Shown: positions 1 to 4,779 of the stretch, one piece after another
Position numbering within the stretch: the first letter of the stretch is position 1
Layout: each line of letters begins with the position of its first letter
Position numbers and translations under genes: made by a program
Source: Candidatus Peribacterales bacterium
Lineage (GTDB): Bacteria > Patescibacteriota > Gracilibacteria > Peribacterales > Peribacteraceae
Assembly: GCA_021731345.1 (NCBI GenBank)
Contig: JAKFXO010000100.1
Location: 1-5,402 of the forward strand
Direction of reading: 5' to 3'
Length of the DNA stretch: 5,402 nucleotides
The notes under the pieces: model-generated
Seen by the model: only the letters and a program-made list of their open reading frames with translations
What the model was told of the DNA's origin: nothing
Databases searched by the model: none

Positions 1-323
1 GTTACAACGCGTCCAATGAGTGCATCACCAACTGGCACGGAGAGAACTTTGCCCATGGCTTTGACCGTGTCGCCCTCACTGACTTTTGTAAAGTCACCGT
101 AGATAACGGCTCCTACAAGCTCTTCCTCAAGGTTGAGTGCACTACCGATGATACCGTTTCCGAAGTCGATCATTTCTCCGGAACTCACCGTCGTGAGGCC
201 AGCAATTTTGGCGATACCGTCACCGATCTGAACGACGGTTCCAACATGCTCCTCTTCTACGGACGGCTTATAATGAGCGATCCGTTCTTCGAGCGTCTTG
301 ATGAGGTTGGCGGAGAGTGACAT
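1..323 (-). CDS. atpA: F1Fo ATP synthase subunit alpha, N-terminal part (runs off the left edge)
   Basis: This is the start of the non-catalytic nucleotide-binding alpha subunit, which alternates with beta in the F1 head. Only the first 107 codons are present. After a helical N-terminal segment of about 25 residues, which in the family contacts delta, comes the beta-barrel crown domain. It carries the family signatures GTVVQIGDGIAKIAGL (28-43), ALNLEEELVGAVIYGD (62-77) and VPVGDALIGRVV (96-107). The reading ends just before the usual linker to the nucleotide-binding domain, so the Walker motifs lie outside the window. The ATG at 323-321 is the only sensible start: it gives a normal-length N-terminus and lies 21 bases after the atpH stop. 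No Shine-Dalgarno motif precedes it. It belongs to the operon, and the gamma gene would be expected next. Confidence 0.96.
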   Translation of the reverse strand, partial: MSLSANLIKTLEERIAHYKPSVEEEHVGTVVQIGDGIAKIAGLTTVSSGEMIDFGNGIIGSALNLEEELVGAVIYGDFTKVSEGDTVKAMGKVLSVPVGDALIGRVV

Positions 324-344
324 GAATGAGTTGGAGAATGGCGA

Positions 345-749
345 TTAATCGAGCGGCTGGAGACATGTCTTGAGAAGATTGGCGAGAGCACCCTGGATGC
401 TGCAATCGATACGACGATGATCGACGAGGAGGACGCTACCTCCGATCAGCTCAGGATCAGTAGCTCGTTCCATACGAACAGTCTTTCCGGACTTTTCTTT
501 CAGGAGAGCGCCGACAGTCTCTGCGGAGATGGAATGCTCGGTTGGAACTACCAGTAGTCCGGAAGAAATGCTGCCACGTTTCTTCAGCTCTCTTTCGAGA
601 AGTTTCGTAAACTGTCGAAAAGTGACACCAGGACACCTACTTTTTAGGAGCCTGATAGCGCTTTCACAAGCCTCATCGGCAGACATGGCAGGATTCTGCT
701 CCATGCAGTCGACGAGTGAGCGCGCGATGTCTTTCGGCCTGATCTTCAT
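345..749 (-). CDS. atpH: F1Fo ATP synthase subunit delta, short form
   Basis: Delta sits on top of the F1 head and joins it to the b-subunit peripheral stalk. The protein has 134 residues, against about 175-180 usual for the family. The C-terminal half (about 64-134) is recognisable: VVPTEHSISAE, then the hallmark DPELIGGSVLLVD (98-110) and IDCSIQGALANLLKTCL (114-130). The N-terminal half is only about 63 residues, where the usual six-helix bundle takes about 105, so part of that alpha-binding domain is missing. The start ATG overlaps the atpF stop as ATGA (749-746), which implies translational coupling. No earlier start is plausible, since the upstream sequence is filled by well-conserved atpF. 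It carries five cysteines, many for this family. Identity rests on the C-terminal motif and on position between atpF and atpA. Confidence 0.92.
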   Translation of the reverse strand: MKIRPKDIARSLVDCMEQNPAMSADEACESAIRLLKSRCPGVTFRQFTKLLERELKKRGSISSGLLVVPTEHSISAETVGALLKEKSGKTVRMERATDPELIGGSVLLVDHRRIDCSIQGALANLLKTCLQPLD

Positions 750-1255
750 GAGAGCAATGTCGGAAGATTCTTTTTAAGTTCAGCTTCAAAACTCTCTTGG
801 TCTTCTTTGGAAAACTCTCGACGAAGAATTTTTTCGGCAGACAAAACGATGGCGTGGGCCAATTTATCCTGAACTTCTGTCGCTACCTGTGAGCGCTCCA
901 TCTCAAGCTGCTGCCTGCCTTTCGTAATGATTTGATCTGCATGAAGCTTGGCTGCTTTTTCAATTTCAATACGAATGGCCTCTGCCTCAGTCTTTGCGCG
1001 ACCAAGCAACTGACCTGCTTCCTCATCCGCCTTACGGAGGATTTTTGTGCGATCTTTATCGATCTGCTCCTTGTGGCGATCGATCTCTTTCACCTTCTCC
1101 ATGGACTCCGCGACAAGCGTGCGGCGCTCATCGATAACCCTGAGCACCGGCTTGTAGATGAACTTCACAAGAACGAATACCAAAATGGCGAAGTTGACTG
1201 CCTGCGCAAGTAGCGCGAACCAATCGATACCGAGGGCGTGAAGAATTTCTATCAT
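746..1255 (-). CDS. atpF: F1Fo ATP synthase subunit b
   Basis: Subunit b forms the peripheral stalk that holds the F1 head still against the rotating c-ring. The 169-residue protein has the standard layout: one N-terminal membrane helix (about residues 10-32, with the family motif QAVNFAILVFVLVKFIYKPV at 18-37), then a long charged coiled coil from about 40 to 140 rich in Glu, Lys, Arg and Ala, and a C-terminal delta-binding region ending in NLPTLLS. The length is normal. There is a single b gene, with no b' paralogue in the window, so a b2 homodimer is expected. The start ATG (1255-1253) follows atpE by 28 bases and has no Shine-Dalgarno site; a CU-rich tract lies there instead. The stop TGA overlaps the atpH start, and use of TGA as a stop argues against a TGA-recoded genetic code. 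Confidence 0.96.
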   Translation of the reverse strand: MIEILHALGIDWFALLAQAVNFAILVFVLVKFIYKPVLRVIDERRTLVAESMEKVKEIDRHKEQIDKDRTKILRKADEEAGQLLGRAKTEAEAIRIEIEKAAKLHADQIITKGRQQLEMERSQVATEVQDKLAHAIVLSAEKILRREFSKEDQESFEAELKKNLPTLLS

Positions 1256-1283
1256 GGTCGTGAAAGGGGAAAAGTTGCGACGT
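1256..1283 (-). promoter_or_regulatory. CU-rich leader of atpF without Shine-Dalgarno motif
   Basis: The 28-base gap before atpF contains, on the coding strand, the 10-mer CTTTTCCCCT (1274-1265), ending 9 bases before the ATG. The same 10-mer precedes atpE. No GGAGG-like sequence is present. The tract sits where a ribosome binding site would normally be. A role in initiation, for example binding ribosomal protein S1, is inference. Confidence 0.35.
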
Positions 1284-1538
1284 TTAGACGAACTTCATGA
1301 TGAGTGCGATGACGAGGCCGTAGATGGCAATGGCCTCGGCGAACGCGATAGAGAGGATGGCGAATGTCTGAATTCGTGCGCCTGCCTCTGGGTTGCGGCC
1401 GATAGCTTCTACAGCCTTCGCGCCGATGAAACCGATTGCGATGGCTGGGCCAAGGGAGCCGAATCCGATCGTGATCGCGACAGGAAGGTTCTTGTCAGCG
1501 AGCAAGCTGACCGATGAACTGGTGGTAACTGGATCCAT
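1284..1538 (-). CDS. atpE: F1Fo ATP synthase subunit c (proteolipid, proton-type site)
   Basis: Subunit c is the hairpin proteolipid that assembles into the rotating membrane ring. The 84-residue protein has a short polar N-terminus (1-16), helix 1 (about 18-43), the polar loop AIGRNPEA (45-52) that contacts gamma and epsilon, and helix 2 (about 56-82) with the ion-binding carboxylate Glu68 in AFAEAIAIYGLV. Aligned by eye to the Na+-binding Ilyobacter c subunit, the ligand positions Gln32, Ser66 and Thr67 are Ile35, Ala69 and Ile70 here, so proton coupling is expected. The helix-1 packing motif, usually GxGxGxG, reads GPAIAIG (30-36), that is GxAxAxG. The first 16 residues are longer than in many c subunits and need not be cleaved. 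The start ATG (1538-1536) has no Shine-Dalgarno site although c is needed in many copies. Confidence 0.96.
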   Translation of the reverse strand: MDPVTTSSSVSLLADKNLPVAITIGFGSLGPAIAIGFIGAKAVEAIGRNPEAGARIQTFAILSIAFAEAIAIYGLVIALIMKFV

Positions 1539-1577
1539 AGGTCTGAGGGGAAAAGAATGAAAGTAGTAAACGCTAGT
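1539..1577 (-). promoter_or_regulatory. CU-rich leader of atpE without Shine-Dalgarno motif
   Basis: This 39-base gap, the longest inside the operon, reads on the coding strand as a U- and C-rich leader with CATTCTTTTCCCCTCAGACC just before the ATG. The 10-mer CTTTTCCCCT (1555-1546) ends 7 bases from the start codon and is repeated exactly before atpF. In Escherichia coli a U-rich translational enhancer raises atpE synthesis; a similar role here is inference only. No hairpin or terminator is apparent. Confidence 0.35.
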
Positions 1578-2363
1578 TTAAGCCGCAACGGCGGCAGGAG
1601 CAGCATGCTCGTCATGATGATGGTTGGTCACCGCACTCTTCAGGAACGCTGTCGTCAGAAGCGCAAAGACAAGGCCCTGAATAACTCCAACAAAGAGCTC
1701 CATGCCAAGGAATGGCACTGGAGCGAGGTATGGCACTAAGTAGGAAATAACGATGAGAAGCACTTCTCCTGCAAAGATGTTTCCGAAAAGACGGAATGTA
1801 AACGAGATAACCTTCGACATTTCACCAATCATTTCCAGAATTCCGACGAACGTGCCGATGGGGTCTTTCCATGGCGGAACAAGAAACTTGGATGAGTAAC
1901 CATACACACCGAGTTCCGACATACCGAAAAACTGCACGCAGGCCATGGCGATAAGCGCAATAGCGAGCGTCATGTTCACATCAGCGTTCATAGAGCGAAA
2001 CAGAGGAATGTCCGCCGCGTGACCGTTATGCATGCCTGCGATCGTGATGCTGCCAACTCCCGGAAAAATACCCATCCAGTTTCCAAGCACGATGAAGATG
2101 AACATCGTTGCGACCATCGGGAAAAATTTGCGAGCAAGACGATCGTCATTCACAACAGATGCAAAGAGATCGAAGAGGCCACTCACGACAAGTTCAACGG
2201 CTGCCTGAAACCTGCCAGGAACCAACTGGTAGCCCGTTGCACGAACTGCGAAAGCGACAGCGATCAGCACAAGCATCGCAAGCCATGCCATGAGCATGGT
2301 ATTTCTGATCTCAATGTGCCCAATGTGGGCAATGACTTCCGATGCGAGTGAAATAGTGACCAT
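1578..2363 (-). CDS. atpB: F1Fo ATP synthase subunit a
   Basis: Subunit a is the membrane stator that provides the two ion half-channels beside the c-ring. The protein has 261 residues, normal for the family, with several hydrophobic helices (about 23-42, 80-98, 130-147, 194-212 and 221-243). The essential arginine is Arg191 in SKVISFTFRLFGNIFAGE (183-200). By alignment Glu200 matches E. coli Glu219, Glu222 matches His245, and Gln229 matches Gln252. Upstream lie NWMGIFPG (95-102) and a loop with KDPIGTF (166-172), both family-like. The C-terminus carries an unusual NHHHDEH cluster (247-253) followed by an Ala/Pro-rich tail. The ATG at 2363-2361 lies 29 bases after the small membrane protein gene and has no Shine-Dalgarno site at a useful distance (AGGT directly abuts the ATG). 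No signal peptide is needed. Confidence 0.97.
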   Translation of the reverse strand: MVTISLASEVIAHIGHIEIRNTMLMAWLAMLVLIAVAFAVRATGYQLVPGRFQAAVELVVSGLFDLFASVVNDDRLARKFFPMVATMFIFIVLGNWMGIFPGVGSITIAGMHNGHAADIPLFRSMNADVNMTLAIALIAMACVQFFGMSELGVYGYSSKFLVPPWKDPIGTFVGILEMIGEMSKVISFTFRLFGNIFAGEVLLIVISYLVPYLAPVPFLGMELFVGVIQGLVFALLTTAFLKSAVTNHHHDEHAAPAAVAA

Positions 2364-2392
2364 ACCTATTTGACGGAAGGAGGACGGAAAAG
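2364..2392 (-). promoter_or_regulatory. CU-rich leader of atpB without Shine-Dalgarno motif
   Basis: The 29-base gap reads on the coding strand as CTTTTCCGTCCTCCTTCCGT followed by CAAATAGGT and the ATG. It shares AACTTTTCC, counting two bases of the preceding stop codon, with the atpF leader. It contains CCTCCTT, which resembles the anti-Shine-Dalgarno tail of 16S rRNA rather than its complement. The role is unknown; it is listed because it matches the other leaders of this operon. Confidence 0.3.
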
Positions 2393-2737
2393 TTAATGGA
2401 GAATTTCTTGCTCTTTTGCGATCTCCGGATCGGCTTCTTCCTTCGTGTGTTTTTTCTTAGGTAGAACTTTTGGCATACGATCGGTGATCACTTTGATCTT
2501 GCGGAAAATGGCGGTGAAAGAGCCAGCAAACGCGAGAGCAAGGCCCAGGAAGAAAAATAGATGAGAATCACCAAGTTGCTTATCGATAAGACGTCCAACT
2601 AAGCCGAATACGACAGCGGGGACAGCGATAAGTGATCCAAGTTCCATGGCGAACTCCACGCCAAGGGCATTGCTCTCGGCGGGCGAGACTTCGGGTACGT
2701 GGTGATCAGCCGGAGGTGTGGTGTGGGAGTGTGACAT
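2393..2737 (-). CDS. AtpZ/AtpI-family small membrane protein of the ATP synthase operon
   Basis: This 114-residue protein has two membrane helices (about 31-50 and 58-78) joined by a short loop with LIDKQLGDS (50-58). That is the layout of the AtpZ/AtpQ/AtpI group (ATPase_gene1 family), with GVEFAMELG before helix 1 and an Asp in the loop. Members are encoded beside atpB and are thought to help c-ring assembly or to act in Mg2+/Ca2+ handling; the exact role here is not shown. The N-terminal tail has a histidine cluster (His3, His5, His12, His13), and the C-terminal tail (about 84-114) is highly charged with PKKKHTKEE. The start ATG is 5 bases after the atpC stop, so translation is probably coupled. 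I do not assign a symbol because atpZ, atpI and atpQ cannot be told apart by eye. Confidence 0.8.
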   Translation of the reverse strand: MSHSHTTPPADHHVPEVSPAESNALGVEFAMELGSLIAVPAVVFGLVGRLIDKQLGDSHLFFFLGLALAFAGSFTAIFRKIKVITDRMPKVLPKKKHTKEEADPEIAKEQEILH

Positions 2738-2742
2738 AAGAA

Positions 2743-3159
2743 TTATGGACGGCGGCGGCGAGAACGGAGACGACGAACAGATGCGAGACGGGCAAGTTCG
2801 CGCTCCAGAGTGGCTGTTGCTTCCACGAAACCTTCTGCATCATTGCGACGAGCTTCGCGCAATTCTTCGGCACGCTTCTTTGCGAGTTCAATCGCCTTCT
2901 CTTCTAGGCTCTCTGCGCGGTCGGCGATGTCAGACAAAATACGAACATTCTTGGGTCCCACCTGGACGACGCCACGCGATACGGCAAAGAGAAGTTCCTG
3001 TTCAGTGGTACGAATAATGACCGTGCCCGGCTCTACGGTAGAGAGAAGTGGGATGTGATTTTTGAGTACCGTGATCTCGCCCATGCCACTTGGGATCGTG
3101 ACGGAGACGGCGTCTCCGCTGAATGCACTGCCCTCTGATGTGATGAGCTCAGTGTGCAT
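2743..3159 (-). CDS. atpC: F1Fo ATP synthase subunit epsilon
   Basis: Epsilon is the central-stalk subunit that binds gamma and the c-ring and can inhibit ATP hydrolysis. The 138-residue protein has the normal two-domain form: a beta-sandwich (about 1-82) with IPSGMGEITVLKNHIPLLST (22-41) and the following PGTVII, then a C-terminal helical hairpin (about 83-130). The motif I(L)DxxRA, used for ATP binding by Bacillus-type epsilon, aligns to LEEKAI (87-92) and is not conserved, so ATP sensing of that kind is doubtful. The protein ends in a strongly basic tail, RSRRRRP. The ATG at 3159-3157 lies 2 bases after the atpD stop, so coupling to beta translation is likely. The start gives the standard N-terminus, and no Shine-Dalgarno site is visible. 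Confidence 0.95.
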   Translation of the reverse strand: MHTELITSEGSAFSGDAVSVTIPSGMGEITVLKNHIPLLSTVEPGTVIIRTTEQELLFAVSRGVVQVGPKNVRILSDIADRAESLEEKAIELAKKRAEELREARRNDAEGFVEATATLERELARLASVRRLRSRRRRP

Positions 3160-3161
3160 AC

Positions 3162-4541
3162 CTAGTTTTTCTTGGGAAGAACTTCATCGATGCCTCCTTT
3201 CATATAGAAATCCTGTTCAGGTACATGGTCGAGCTCGCCAGCGATGATGGCCTTGAAGCCCTTGATGGTGTCCTTGAGTGATACGAACTTACCCGGAGCA
3301 CCGGTGAAAACTTCTGCGACGAAGAAAGGCTGCGAGAGGAAGCGCTGAATCTTACGGGCACGCTGCACCGTATTACGGTCATCTTCGGAGAGCTCTTCCA
3401 TACCTAGGATGGCGATGATGTCCTGAAGTTCGCGGTAACGTTGGAGAATTTTCTGCACCGAGCGTGCGACGTCGTAGTGCTCTTGGCCGACGTTTGCAGG
3501 AGTGAGAATGGTGGACGTGGACTCGAGTGGATCAACAGCAGGATAAATACCGAGCTCAGCGAGTGCGCGAGTAAGAACGATGGTGGAGTCCAAGTGTGCG
3601 AATGTGGTAGCAGGTGCAGGATCAGTAAAGTCATCGGCAGGAACGTACACAGCCTGTACAGAGGTGACAGAGCCCTTTTTCGTAGAAGCGATGCGCTCCT
3701 GCACCATACCCATTTCGTTTGCGAGTGTTGGCTGATAGCCCACCGCAGACGGGATACGTCCGAGCAGAGCGGAAAGCTCGGCTCCAGCCTGTGTGAAACG
3801 GAAAATGTTATCGATGAACAGGAGAACGTCTTTATTTTCTTCATCACGGAAATACTCCGCCATCGAAAGGCCAGAGAGCGCGACGCGCAAACGTGGTCCC
3901 GGTGGCTCATTCATTTGTCCGAAGACGAGCGCTGTTTTTTCAAGAACTCCTGATTCTTTCATCTCGTAGTACAAGTCGTTTCCTTCACGGCTTCGTTCCC
4001 CCACTCCGGCAAAGACGGAGAATCCTCCGTGAGCAGTGGCGACAGAATAAATAAGTTCTTTCACGATCACTGTCTTACCTACACCTGCACCACCGAAGAG
4101 TCCGACCTTTCCTCCTTTCAGGATCGGACAGATGAGATCGATAACTTTGATACCAGTCTCAAGCACCTGAGTCTCCGTCGACTGATCCATAAAGGAAGGA
4201 GCCGGACGGTGAATGGAATACTTTTTCTTTGCCTTCACCGGGGGTAAACCGTCAATCGGCTCTCCAAGAACGTTAAACATGCGTCCAAGCGTCTCCGGGC
4301 CAACCGGAACTTGAATGGGCTTTTCAGTATTTGTCACCATGGCACCACGCTGGAGTCCATCGGTAGAACCCATCGCAACTGCGCGAACGAGTCCTTGCTC
4401 AAGATGCTGTTGCACCTCGAGAGTCAGAGGCTTGCCATCGATCAGAACCGTGAGCGCGGTGTAGATCGGTGGCATCGTGTCTGTGTCATCGAACTGACAG
4501 TCGACAACTGCTCCGATGACCTGTGAGATTTTGCCTGGCAT
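3162..4541 (-). CDS. atpD: F1Fo ATP synthase subunit beta (catalytic)
   Basis: Beta holds the three catalytic sites of F1 that make or hydrolyse ATP. From the ATG at 4541 the protein has 459 residues, close to the usual 460-480. It opens with KISQVIGAVVDCQF of the beta-barrel domain. The P-loop GGAGVGKT is at 150-157 (Lys156), GER with the catalytic Glu182 at 181-183, Walker B LLFIDNIFRF at 240-249 (Asp244), GRIPSAVGYQPTLA at 261-274, and the rotor-contacting DELSEED loop reads EELSEDD (382-388). All key residues are present, so the enzyme should be active. A longer reading from a TTG at 4571 adds ten residues with no family counterpart and would start at or before the likely transcription start, so I prefer 4541. 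It is the first gene of the operon; the stop is TAG. No Shine-Dalgarno site precedes either start. Confidence 0.97.
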   Translation of the reverse strand: MPGKISQVIGAVVDCQFDDTDTMPPIYTALTVLIDGKPLTLEVQQHLEQGLVRAVAMGSTDGLQRGAMVTNTEKPIQVPVGPETLGRMFNVLGEPIDGLPPVKAKKKYSIHRPAPSFMDQSTETQVLETGIKVIDLICPILKGGKVGLFGGAGVGKTVIVKELIYSVATAHGGFSVFAGVGERSREGNDLYYEMKESGVLEKTALVFGQMNEPPGPRLRVALSGLSMAEYFRDEENKDVLLFIDNIFRFTQAGAELSALLGRIPSAVGYQPTLANEMGMVQERIASTKKGSVTSVQAVYVPADDFTDPAPATTFAHLDSTIVLTRALAELGIYPAVDPLESTSTILTPANVGQEHYDVARSVQKILQRYRELQDIIAILGMEELSEDDRNTVQRARKIQRFLSQPFFVAEVFTGAPGKFVSLKDTIKGFKAIIAGELDHVPEQDFYMKGGIDEVLPKKN

Positions 4542-4577
4542 ACGGACGGGAGAACGAAAGAATGAGTGCAACTCCCT

Positions 4578-4605
4578 ATTGTAGGAATGAAGCTTCCCGA
4601 AGCAA
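4578..4605 (-). promoter_or_regulatory. Candidate promoter of the ATP synthase operon
   Basis: On the minus strand a -35-like TTGCTT (4605-4600) is followed after 16 bases by a -10-like TACAAT (4583-4578, five of six consensus bases). Transcription would begin near 4571, giving a leader of about 30 bases before the atpD ATG at 4541. The -35 match is weak (three of six) and the -10 carries most of the evidence. No other minus-strand pair in 4542-4779 looked better. Confidence 0.4.
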
Positions 4606-4649
4606 GGCTTTTAGGGCTTTTCGCTCAAGAAAAGTGACCACTTAGATGC

Positions 4650-4678
4650 TTGATTTCTAGATGAATACCTAGTATTAA
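4650..4678 (+). promoter_or_regulatory. Candidate promoter of the methyltransferase gene
   Basis: On the plus strand TTGATT (4650-4655) and TATTAA (4673-4678) are separated by 17 bases, each matching four of six consensus bases. Transcription would start near 4685, leaving a leader of about 95 bases. A weaker alternative is TTGTTT (4681-4686) with TAGGAT (4705-4710) at 18 bases. The -10 element overlaps a small palindrome. Confidence 0.28.
4664..4676. repeat. Short palindrome AATAC-CTA-GTATT in the divergent intergenic region
   Basis: Five-base arms AATAC and GTATT flank a 3-base centre. It overlaps the -10 element of the rightward promoter candidate and lies about 60 bases upstream of the leftward one, a suitable place for an operator. 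The arms are short and AT-rich, so chance is a real explanation. Confidence 0.3.
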
Positions 4679-4779
4679 TTTTGTTTTGTCCTCATCGGAC
4701 TACATAGGATACTACCCGGACATATTTCTTCAGCACTTGCAAAGTCGCGCTACGCCTTGCAGATGGCTATGCTTCAGTC

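Noticed and set aside
345..749. Recoded stop codons (TGA as glycine) as in some candidate phyla
   Set aside because: The atp genes have no in-frame TGA, and atpF ends in TGA overlapping the atpH start, at the expected length for subunit b.
1254..1517. Plus-strand open frame opposite atpE
   Set aside because: It is antisense to the well-conserved c subunit and gives an Asp/Arg/Cys-rich product with no family resemblance.
1284..1538. Na+-coupled c subunit, considered because the operon order resembles N-ATPases
   Set aside because: The Gln, Ser and Thr ligands of the Na+ site are replaced by Ile, Ala and Ile, and delta is present, unlike in N-ATPase operons.
2375..2383. GGAAGGAGG resembling a strong Shine-Dalgarno site
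   Set aside because: It is on the plus strand, while the adjacent genes are read from the minus strand, where the same bases read as CCTCCTTCC. No plausible plus-strand gene starts after it.
3404..3910. Minus-strand open frame of 168 codons inside atpD in another frame
   Set aside because: It is Ser/Leu/Arg-rich with no recognisable motif and lies wholly within the beta gene, so it is a frame shadow.
3441..3953. Plus-strand open frame of 170 codons opposite atpD
   Set aside because: It is antisense to the conserved beta-subunit core, resembles no family and has Cys/Arg-rich random-looking composition. It is a shadow of the coding strand.
4542..4571. TTG start at 4571 giving a 469-residue beta subunit
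   Set aside because: The ten extra residues have no counterpart in the family, the ATG at 4541 gives the usual N-terminus, and the best promoter candidate would start transcription at about 4571.
4688..4700. GTCC-TCATC-GGAC hairpin as a possible terminator
   Set aside because: The stem is only four pairs, no U-tract follows, and it lies between divergent genes where no terminator is needed.
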